Origin: Odontocerum albicorne
Taxonomy: Eukaryota > Arthropoda > Insecta > Trichoptera > Odontoceridae
DNA length: 64,000 bases
NCBI GenBank assembly: GCA_949825065.1
Contig: OX463839.1
Coordinates: 30,079,540-30,143,539 of the forward strand
Direction of reading: 5' to 3'
Shown: positions 46,401 through 58,400 of the stretch, piece after piece
Layout: each line of letters opens with the position of its first letter
Position numbering within the stretch: the stretch's first letter is position 1
Position numbers and translations under genes: made by a program
Notes under the pieces: generated by a model
Databases searched by the model: none
What the model was told of the DNA's origin: nothing
What the model saw: the letters and a program-made list of their open reading frames with translations, nothing else

Positions 46401-49400
46401 TAATTGCATTTTCAAATTCTAAACTACCGCTTTTCTTCTTCCAGTTTAATACTGTCATCCTATTTAAATCTAATGTTTGCAAAAACATCGTTTTGCAAAC
46501 CCATATGTCAGAATCATTCTTTCTTAGAAAATATGTTGTAGACAACACTCTAATGGATTTTTCCGGATCTATTCTACCCCTCGGTCTTTTGACCGGTAAA
46601 ACTTTCACTAGCCCGTCTACATAAATTAGTTTTTCTTTCCAATTTAAGTTCCAAAAAAGGTTAAAAATGTTTATTCTGTCCTTATCCGATATAGAATAAC
46701 ACTTCAAGACACCTTTTTCAGAAACTTTACATTTACACCTTTTTTTTTAGTTTTTTATCATTCTTCGGTATTTTATTATTCCATGATTTCCTTTTCGAAA
46801 CATTCTGTTTTCCTTTTTCTGCCTAAATATATTTTTCCTTTCTCTCTGTTTGCCTTGTTCTAACTAGAGAACCAAGAAGAACTATCTACGTCAAACCTTT
46901 TCTTTCTTACTTTTTTAGTAGGTTGAAGTGGTCCATTAGAATTATTTTAATCTGAATACGGCACTAATGAAATTTTGACTCCTTGGCTTTCATCATCACT
47001 TATAATGTCATCAATGGTTAAATACTATCTCGGATTGTGTTACGTGTATCAGTTCAGTCGAATTTTAAAACTTTCATAATTATAATATTATTGTGAACCG
47101 TGTCAGTTTGTGTTTCTATAATTACTTTTGATAAATCTTCTAATTGAGTAGTATCCGTATTTATATAATATTCTGTGATTTCTGATCACTATCAACGACT
47201 AAAATTGGCAATTCCATGAATACATTTGGACTTTCTTGAAAACCATCACTCATACGATTTTCTTCATCACTTTTTCGATTTTTTTGGTTACCCCTACGAT
47301 TTTCTGTCACTAATCCAACCATAAATATTCTTCTGCTATTCATCTATAAAAATAGACAATACTTATAAAAGTACTTTAATGCTTCAAATATTCATATTAA
47401 TTTAAATAAACACAATTTTGTTTAAGTCCATCCAGTAATATATAAAATGCAAAGTTGATTTTACACTTGTTGAAAAAATTTCTAACACCCTTAGATGTAT
47501 AAAATGAGATATTGAGTCATAAATAAGGGGAAAAAAATTGTAATTATCTTAACAAAATAGTGTTCATGCTTATATTCATAATAAATAATGCATTTTTTTT
47601 TCAAAATATCGTAACCGAACTCACTTTTTAAATGAAATATTTTGACAGCTACCACACTGTCACTTGTTTCTAACGGATTCACATACAAAATGGTGGAGTT
47701 ACACATTTTGCAGTGTTAAAATTGGTAGCATAGGAGTTATCAATTTTTCTTGAGGCGTTTTTCAAGGGTCTTTTAATAATTTTGGACATGTCAAATTTTT
47801 ATAGTGTGTGTATTTGAATGTCGAGAACAAAATGCAATTGATGTAATTTTTCGACAAAAGTGGAGTTAGCAAATTTACAAATTAGGGTAACGATATGTTT
47901 TATGCCATTTTGTTCATTTGTAGATTACAGTTGAAGGTCTTTAGGGATGTTTTTTTATTGAAATAATATGGAAAAAAATTATCACGTAATTTGAAGAAAA
48001 GCATTAAATATTAGTTAATCTTTTCAATCAATCAATCAATGTATTTCGCTTTAAATTTTACTTCCAACGATTTAAAAATATATTGTACTGTTTTTCAGTA
48101 TTTAAATAACAAAAACTCATAGATGAAAAACCACTGGTATAAAAACCAACATTCATTTCTGGTTTGTAAAGAGAAAATATCATTTTTATTTTTCGTTGTG
48201 ACAGTCAAATTGCTTTCAGTATAAACACAACAATTTTTTTTCAAAAAGAACTTATATTATTGTTAATGATGTTAAAAACAATAAAGTATTTAAATGATTA
48301 AACAATAGTGTTATTTTTTCAACATGATAAATTTAAAATATTAAGTGAGTACTGAAATATAAGCATATGCATGTTTAATTTAGAATTTAAGAAAGTATAA
48401 AGAAAAAACAATTTGAAGACTTATCTATCAATTTAGTTTGCTATTTAAATGAAAATGATTCAACGTTGATTTAAAGAATGTATACAAAACTTTTAGAGAA
48501 TGAAGGCAAAAGTGATGGTTATGAAACAGGTGGTTCTATGTGTGATTGCAATGAAATATCAAAGCAAGTTGAGGGATTTTGCCCTTTGGGAAGTTTGTTT
48601 CCGAGAAATTGTTAAATAGAAAAAGATATCCAGCTGCAGGGAACAAGATCTATGGTGCAATTAGTATTATTTTTGCCAATAGATCAATCACACAATATTC
48701 ACAAAAGTGATTGCCGAAACTAATGCCTATTTTGAAACCAAAGATAAATCGCTCTACACGGCTGGCATAGAAAAGTTAGGAAAGTGCTGGAATGAATGTA
48801 TCACTCTTGAAGGAGACTATGTTGATGAATAAAGAAGAATTTTTGCAAACATATGTTGTTTTAGTAATTAATTCCGCCTAATCTATCGACATGCCTTTGC
48901 TATACTAAAATGCGAGTGGTGCCAATCCGCCAGCACATTTAAATACTCCTTTTAACTTTATATTTATTTCAACTGTCAAAAACAGGTTAACAAACCCTTT
49001 TGTTTGTAAACTGCACACTTCAAATAGGTTTTATTAGTTTTTATATGACTATTATTTTTTATTTCATGTAATGTGAAGAATGTATAAGTGTAATGTTGTG
49101 GAAAAGACCATCATTGTGTATTTGTCACCTGTGATTATTTTCATTGTTGTATGTTTATAATTTAATTATTTGATTATACATTTAAACATACACTATTTTT
49201 CACTAAACAATGTGCGAGTCTTTTAATATGTGCATATTAATAAGGATTGACATAAAATATATGGTTGCAGTCTTCAGCCATTATTTTGTATACATCCATT
49301 ATTTACTTATTTTAACATGAAAAATGTTCAGCCCCATGGTTTTATTTAAATGATTTTTACCATACACCTACAGAGTAGTTAGTCAAATATACAAAAAAAT

Positions 49401-52400
49401 TGAATGTTGACATCAAAGTCAAAAATGTAGGCATATCACAGAGTAACCTGAGATGTCATCTCGCATGGCTTCACATTACATTATCCTATCTGACACAAGA
49501 GGAGCTAATCAAGCATTATAATGGCAATATATAGAAAGTATCAGTTCTTCGTGAAATAGACTTATTTTATGAAATCTACATAATTTAAAGTGGAGGTTTT
49601 TATAATTTAATATTACAGGTCCCAATAACTAAGTTAGACTATGGTCTATTGTTGAAAGTGATGAGTCGAACAACTTGATCACATAGAAGAAAAATGTTTG
49701 ACCTCACATTATTCAAGATTGTTAGCTCGTATTTCAATATTCCGGAACTATAGTACCTCAGTTTGTCATATTACAAATTCCTTGTAGGCTCACCCGGCAA
49801 GAAGTTGCAACTAATAATTTGTAACTTCCATAACAAGACTGCACAGATTGGGCAATCAATATGGGCATTATATTTATTTTCATATAACTTGGACTACTTA
49901 TAGGAGTAAAGTGAAGAAGTGGTTCTTGCCGGTATGAATTGATTAAATTGTATAAGTTTTTTATCTTATACTAGTTTTTTTTTCTAGTTTGTCTTATACT
50001 ATAACAATGCTTACATGTCAATGTTAATTTTATTTATTATTTTTTAATATTTTTCATTGAAAAGGTTATTTAACCGCTGAAATAAAAATAACTGTATAAT
50101 GTAATTACAGTACCCGGCGGTAAGTAATACACATAGTTTGTTGAGCGTCGTCTCTGTCACACGATGCGCTAACCGCATCGTGACTACGATTCCGGACTGT
50201 TAGCGCATTGTGCGACAGAGATGACGCTCTACAAACTATGTGTATTACTTACCGCCGTGTACTGTATATTAAATGTTCTGTATTGTAATAGTGTTCTCCA
50301 ATATAGTTGAATGAAACAATCTATAAGTAAAAAATAATTATATTTACTTCATATAGTAAGTACTCTTCATTAATCAGAATTGACGATTTGGACATATTGA
50401 AGAGCGTTGCCAGGATAATACACAAACTGTTTATGTCCACTAATTCAGCCTTTGCGTTTACTGGAGTAGACATGGAATTCGTTCAAGTTAAGCCTCTTAC
50501 TACTAGATCATGGATATTGTAATTTTAAAGATAATTCTTTCATCAGTATTTTCATTATCCTTAGATCGTAATAAAGTATTTAGCTTTATATATTTTTCAA
50601 AAACCTCTCCTTTATCAAAACCTTCAAGGTTCTCATATCACGGACCTTTCAGTTCACTGTTTCTGGTAAAATGTCTATTACTCGGTAATATTAGGTTGTC
50701 TGGACGAAAATGACATATTTTGCATGGTAATTTTTGACCATCAGTTGTGTTCCAGTCTTTGGTCCTACAAGACGTGTTTTATGTTCTATTCATCAGTTGA
50801 CATCTGGAGAATGTTAGTTTAGTGAGAAAAAAAAATTCAAACGTGGGTTAAGATGGAGAGTTATATACCTGACAAACAATTTATATGAAATTGCACGTTA
50901 TACAAATACTGTCGAAAAAATAATTAAACAACTGCAACTAAAAACATTTGCGACACATTTGGAGAAGGTTTAACTGTTCGGCAATGTCAAAGGTAGTTTA
51001 AACAATTTAACAGTGGGGATTTTAATCTAAAAAACAATCCTGGAAGTGAAAATATTGTGAAAGTGGATGTTGATGTATTGTGTACAGAAATTGAATCAAA
51101 TCCAACACTGACTATATGGCAATTATCTGACAAGCTTGGATACTCAAAATCTAGTGTGCAAGAACACCTGGAAAAAATCTGCAAGATTGTGAAGCATGGC
51201 GTATGGATGCCGCACGATCTAACGGATGAGACCAAAGCGGTACGCAAGCGCATATTTGAAGATTTAATCGAAAAAGAGACAAACACCGTTTTTACACCAT
51301 TTAGTGACCGGAGACGAAAAGTGGGTGCTATATTCGAACCAAAGACGTTAACGCCAATGGCTTTCAAAGGGGCAGGTAGCAAAACCGACCCTTCTACAGG
51401 GTTTAACTGTAAAAAAGTGCTTTTGAGTGTATGGTGGGATGCAAAAGGCATAATTTATCACTAAGTCCTTCTTTACAGTAAAACAATTACAAGTGAAGTA
51501 TTCTGTGCCCAACTCGAAAATTTGAATGCAGCAATAAGGCTAAAGAGACCTGGTTTTTTCAATCGACATTCAATTTTATTGCAACACAACAACGCCCGAC
51601 CCCATATATCGAAGATGACTGAAAATAAAATAAAGGAGCTTGGATAGAAAACTATTCTTCACCCACCATATAGTCCCGCTTTGGCTCCTGCAGATTATCA
51701 TTTATTTAGATCTATACAGTACTATTTAGCTGAATTTTTTTTTCGCACTGTAGAAGAAGTGAAAAAGGCATCGAGGATTGTTTTGCATCCAAATCTACTA
51801 AATGTTATTCTGACTGTATTAAAAATTTGTTAAATAGACGGAAGAAGTTTGTGTCTACCAAAAGAGAATATATTGTATCGATGTAATAAGAAAATAAATA
51901 ATGTTTTTCGATCACCCTCTTTCATTTAAAAAACAACATTTTCGTCCGTAAAACCTAATACATATGATGGTCTCAGAAGTACCCGACCTGACGTATAGAT
52001 GGCGGTTGTTGCTTTAAAAAATTACTATGGTAGAAAGTACTAAACTTATAAAGCTTAAGTTTCAAGTTTTAAGACGCTACGTTGTTTAGTATTTGTTTGG
52101 GAGCCATCAATAGTGAACGCTCTCAATGAATTTGTAAACATGGAAAAAATTGGTCATCGTTATGTGATACAATACTTTCATTTGAAAGGTCTAAGTCCAA
52201 CCAATATCAAAGCAGAGCTAGATTCTACTCTGGGGGAGTCTGCTTCTTCATTTACAACACTTAAATATTGGGTGGCAGAGTTTAAACGAAGCCGTACGAG
52301 CTGCCAAGACGAACATCGCAGTGGTCGACAAAATGAGGTGACTACGCCAGAAATGGTAAAGAAAATCCACAAAATGGTATTGGATGACCGTCGATTGAAA

Positions 52401-55400
52401 GTGCGCGAGCTAGCAGACATGGTAGGCATTTAAAAAGTGCTGTACATTGCATATTGACTGAAAATTTGGACACGAGAAAGCTGTGCGCAAGATGGGTGCC
52501 GCAGCTATTGAACATCGCTGGGAAAAGTGTGTCGAGCTCAAAAGGAGACTATGTTGAGAAATAAAAATATTTTTTCCCAATTTTTTTGTGTTTTCTTTGT
52601 TAGGTCGGGTACTTTTGGGACTTCCCACGTACCTATATTGAGGTATACTACGGGTTCATATTTTATACTTAAGAAAACATTTTCATTACAATTAATGCTT
52701 ATTGTCATAAATATAAACATATTTCAATTATCTCTTGTCATGTTACCGAAATGTGATATGGATTTTTCATATGTATGTTTAAAATCTAGTTTGTCCAGCT
52801 GTATCTTGTATTATGTTTTTATAATGTTTAAGTATCTTGTATTATGTTTTTATATGAGGGCTGCTACTTAAGTTTTGAGATATGGCAACACCAGTGTAGA
52901 GACGTCAAACCTGACATCAGCATCGTAAAGTTTGGCGTTTTTAATGGTATACGTGCTCAGAAAGTTTTGTCATACGAGTGCTATTTGTGTTGTTTACAGT
53001 GACTTGAAAAATTCATCTCGGCCAAAAATGCTATTAAATCGTAAACATTTTCGTGCGATGATTTTTTATGATTTTCGACGTGGACTAACTCACTGGACTA
53101 ACAGTGTGCCGATCAACTCGCTTCGACTTTTGTTGATAAAGCACCATCCCGGGCCACTGTGTTTCGCTGGTTTTCCGAATTCAATCGTGGTCGTAGTTCG
53201 CTCCAGGACGAATTTCGTGAAGGTCGTCCAAAATCGGTTGTTGTGCCAGAAAACATCGATGCTGTGAGTGAATTGATATTGCAAGATCGTCATGTGACTT
53301 ATCGTGAGATTGAGGCAAGTTTGGGCATTAGTTCCACTCGCATACATTAAATATTGCATGAACATTTGGCCATCAAAAAGATTTGTTCGCGTTTGATACC
53401 ACATAATTTGACAATCGCTCAAAAAAAGGCTCGTGTCGATTTGTCCAAAGAAATGTTGAAAAAATTCAATCGTGGTGCTTCAAAAGACGTCTATAAGATC
53501 GTGACAGGCGACGAATCATGGATCTATGAGCATATGAGCCAGAAACTAAACAGCAGTCGACTGTATGGGTTAAACTTACTTACTTAAAGCGGGGACCTGC
53601 CCCGTGGCTGACTGACGACATTAAAAAAAACATGGCAAGACGTGACAAAGCGAATAAAAACTTCAAGTCTAATCCCAATGATCAACTATAGGAGATTTTT
53701 CGACGACTTTGCAATAAATGTACACAGTTATGTCGGAATGCCAAAAGAAAACACTATTTTGACACCCTTCAAAACTGTCAGCCTGCAAAAAGGTGGAAAA
53801 TTCTGAACTCGATGGGTGTCAAATCCTCGGACAACTTCACGTTAGATGTTAATAATCTTAACAGACATTTTGCATCACCATCACTCAGTTTAGACACTAA
53901 CACAAAGGAGAACACTCTCCGAAAAATTCATGTAATGCCTCGACCCAATGTTCCTCAGCTCCACTTTTCGGAAGTTAGGTTTGTCGAATTATTTTGACTA
54001 TATCCTCAAAAACTATGGGTGACGACAATATTTCGATTGTATTCATCTCCTTCATTATCGATGCTATTCTTCCTATCATAACACATATTATAAATTTTTC
54101 TTTGTCTACTAGCAGCTTTCCTAGTGTGTGGAAGAAGGCTCTAATCATTCCGATCCCGAAAATTGGCTCACCCATGTCATATAAAGGTTTTAGGCCCATA
54201 TCTATTCTGCCCACATTATTTAAAGTTATTGAAAAAATTGTTCATATACAAATTGACTCCCACCTTAATCAATTTGAATTGTTCAATCCCTTGCAGTCAG
54301 GATTTCGTCCGGGACATAGTGCCACTACCGCACTGGTCAAGATTACGGATGATGTGAGACGTGGAATGAGCTTTAGGCAGCTGACATTGTTATGTCTATT
54401 AGATTTCAACAATTCATTCAATACTGTAGACTTTAATCTGTTTATGGCTCGAATGCGTTCATTACGATTCTCTGAATCGGTCATTGTCTGGTTTTTGAGC
54501 TATTTGAAGGGAAGACAACAATCCTGTAAATACCAGGAGCGTATATCTGAATGGACTGATCTCTCTGCAGGCGTTCCCCAAGGTGGAATTCTCTCTCTAC
54601 TCCTTTTTTCTATATTCATCAACCCAATAACATCGTCTCTTAAATGTTCTTATCATCTCTATGCGGATGACCTGCAGATATATATTCATTTGGATCCAAA
54701 TTTCTTTCACGCGGCTTTAAACAATTGAAATGCGGACCTTCAATCGATCTCGGAGTGAACTGGGGAGCATGGCTTACTCATAAATCCTAAGAAGTCTCAA
54801 GCGATCCTCATTGGCAGCCCTCAGCTTCTCGGTAAATTCAACACTGACTTACTTCCTCCAATATTACTTGATGGCTCTATCATACCATTACATAAAACTG
54901 TTAAAAACCTAGGAGTCCTAATAGATAACACTCTCTCATGGCGAGATCAAATAAATGAGGTAAGCTGAAGGATCTTCTTCAGCCTTCATTCCCTTAAAGT
55001 GTTACAAAGATTCCTTCCAACCAAAACCAAAATTTTACTCATACAATCTCTGCTCTTTCCGATTCTGAACTATGCGGACGTATGTTACTTGGATGTTACA
55101 GAGGAACAGCTGGACAAATTACAGCGTCTTCAAAATGTGTGCCTAAGATTCATTTTCAACCTACGTAAGTACGATCATATAACTTCATACCAGAAGGCAT
55201 TGAACTGGTTGAATGTTAGAAATAGACGCCAAATTCACATACTCTATTGTATAATATCCTTAACTGTCCTGCCTCCCCCTCTTATCTCGCCAAGAATTTT
55301 CAGCGTCTTTCCAATCATGGATTAGCGCTACGCTCAAACAGAGATTGTTTATTGGCCTTTCCAGTTCACCGCTCCTCTTTCTTTACGCCGTCCTTTATAG

Positions 55401-58400
55401 TCCATGCAGCGAGACTCTGGAATCAGTTACAAACCAATATAAGACTCACTCCGTCCTTGGCATGCTTTAACCTTTTTACGGCGAAAGCTCGAGTATCTTT
55501 GGTGTGTCACACAGGCGGTGGTGTTTTACGTCTATAAATTTATATTGTATCTACATACAAATATGACTCACCGCCTGGCAGCCATTATCCCGAAGTTGAG
55601 TGCTGTGGAACTGTGCGCCGATGCATTTTTTAGCTGACACTATACACACGTAATATTAGAAAATTTTCTTATAACACTATTATACAAATAAAAGTATGTT
55701 TTTGGATTTTGACGAAAAGATTTATAACGATAAGTACACTGCAATAATAATATTTCTACTGTGGAAAGTGTTTGCTGGCGTGAAATGGTCCAAAACATGT
55801 TACACACAGACTCACATTGCACTCACCACACATATATCTAGATCTTTTCCTTAATTTATGTTTATGAGCGCATTCATAGCATCGACGAGAAGGTTCCGCA
55901 CAGTTTTCAGTTCCTGGAATTTCTATAGGACTGTGTGCGGCTATTATTGAACCCGCTAAACCAAGATGTAGTGGATTGCTAGTGGACGGAGATGAATGGG
56001 ACAATTTTGATGCTAGTTTATATTTTTCAAATATTTGTCTTATAACTGCTAAATGAAATTCCGCTAAACCTATTGTTTTTCCGGTTGTATGCTTGTAAAT
56101 AAAATATGAATTTAGCATGTATAGATCAACAAAATGAAAAAGCCAGTTTTCTATACCATTTTAAAGTTTTTCGAAGGCAATTTAAACTACTAAGCATCAT
56201 ATCGGTTTTGTCCACACTACCCATATTTTTATTGTAATCCACAATGCACTCAGGTTTTTTTACCTGTTCGCCAGTTTTATAATTTAATTTCTCTGTTGAA
56301 ACAAATCTGTCACTATGATTTGTTGTCAGCATATGAATTTCTCTCTTATCGTGCCATTTTATAGCCAACAAGGGTCCACAATATTGAGAATCAATGTATC
56401 CTTTCTTGGTGTTTTTGAAGTTGGGCATACCTTTACGAGATTTTCGAACGGTTCCACATGCATTTGTTTTATTGTCATGTAAAAACTTAAATAATTGTGG
56501 GCTTGTGTACCAGTTATCACACCACAAGTTGTGTCCTTTTCCAAGATAGTCATTGAGAAGCGTTTTGATAACTGCACCCGATATATCCAACGATTTATCA
56601 TAAATTATTTCTGTTCCATCACCGCAATACACAATTAGATCTAACACACAACCGGTTTCAACATCACATAAAACAAATAATTTAATACCGAATCTGTGAC
56701 GTTTGGAAGGGATGTATTGTTTTATCATAAGACGACCTTTGAAAACAACTATGCTCTCATCGATACACAAGTTTTTGTGAGGCAGCATGACACTTGTAAA
56801 AACTTTGCGAGTATGATCAAGCAATAATCTTATTTTACACAATTTGTCATCACTATTTGTTATATTGTTATTAGAAAAATGTAACATATTTAAAATCAGT
56901 TCATACCGGTCCCTTGACATAGTCTTGCCAAAAATTGGGCTATTTAAAAGTGGGTCTGTGGACCAATGTTCCCGTATGGTTAAATGCTTATTTCGTGTCA
57001 TCAACATTGTGACACCAAAGAATACATATAATTCTGGTACATTTGTATCTACCCAGCGTTGAATTCGTGATTTAGCGGAATATTCCTTACTCAATTTTTT
57101 AAATTATGAAATTGGTAAGTCTGTTGTATCACATTTTCAATTATATTTTTATTTAAAAAATATTCGAAAATATCGAGTTCGGATGATTCTGGTGTAAGTT
57201 GGCACGAGGGCAAGATGCCAGATGAAAATTCATCAAACTCGTGGATAATTGGCGCAAACGGACCTCGGCTCCATGAAGAAAATACATTTTCTAATAGTTC
57301 GTTTGGTTCCACATTGCCGCTGGTTGTTGCTCCAATATCTGGAATAATTGTATCATCCATTCTTTGCTCTTCTTCTAATGGATCAACATCGTCTTCTTCA
57401 TCGGTTAATTCAAAATCTGAATCAAGTTCTACTACCGTGATATCTTCAATTTCCTCTCCAGTCAAGTTCCTTTTAGCCATATTGATAATATAAGCGGTGT
57501 TGAATTTTTAAAGTTATTTTAAAAAATTTATGAATTTTTCAATGGCGTATAACACACGTAACATAAAAAATAACGACGATTTGAAAAGTTGTAAAAGTAA
57601 GTGAATGTTAAAATCTCTTAAAAAAGTTTGTGTAATGGTATCCAAATCAAAGCTATAAATAAAGTGCGACAATATAAGAAGCAATAATCGAAGAAAACAA
57701 TAATCCATAAACAATGAAAAAGGCAATTAATTCAATACGCAATACGCGTACACAAAGATAAAAATATCGATGCACAATACCTCACAATGATCGGGAGAAA
57801 TCGTCATTAGAAACATGACCTTCGGCACACCCGAACGAGTAGCGCCAAAATTTAAACTGCTTTAAATATCGACGGCCTGGAATCGGTCTGTTTAAATCCT
57901 TCTTATGGATCAAGTACTTGAAGTTTTGATGATTTTAAAAGAGATGTCACTAGAGGACATGTTTTGTCTTATATTCAGGTTAAAAATTTTAAAGAAGATT
58001 TCATCTTGACCGACTTATCGACACGCAAACTTAGCGGCCATTTAAGTGGCCACTCGCCAGTATGATACGTCTTATGTATGGGCCATTTAATTGTTCCCCC
58101 GCCGTGATTGGGTTAAGAAGCGACTGAAAAACATTTTAATTTTTAGTCAGTAAAATAACGTGTTTCATTCCTGATTTTTCTTTTCCTTTCGTCTCCACCA
58201 TCCCTTCCTTTCCTTTTGATTGATGATATCTCAGTTTATATGAAAAATAATGTTCGGGTGACTGTCCGTCTTTGTGGGGTTTGTGGGCATGTGCTCACGT
58301 ATATGTTTATGGATTTCGTGGGGATGGATATTCATTTGAATGATTTATGCGACTACATAAGTGTTCAAAGAAATTAGGAAAACCAACCGCTGAAGACGGG

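Larger units (their letters stand above)
53573..58349 (+). mobile_element. Non-LTR retrotransposon (jockey-like), interrupted by piggyBac
   Basis: The LINE parts are 53573-55470 and 58113-58349. The reverse transcriptase is on the plus strand: KKALIIPIPKIGSPMSYKGF, GFRPGHSATTALVKI, GVPQGGILS and intact LYADDLQIY. It is mostly open from 53994 to 54728, then continues with several stops to the C-terminal AARLWNQLQTNIRLTPSLAC. The endonuclease is missing (5'-truncated). It joins GGCATGCTTTAA at 55470 to AAGCGACTGAAAAAC at 58117. This matches the uninterrupted copy at 35636-36085 and proves that the piggyBac landed inside the LINE. Confidence 0.85.

Noticed and set aside
52410..52871. Overlapping frames around the end of mariner lineage 6
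   Set aside because: They read across a transposon boundary and an AT-rich flank.
53090..53422. 110-codon minus-strand frame
   Set aside because: Antisense to the lineage 7 mariner transposase, whose plus-strand motifs are clear.
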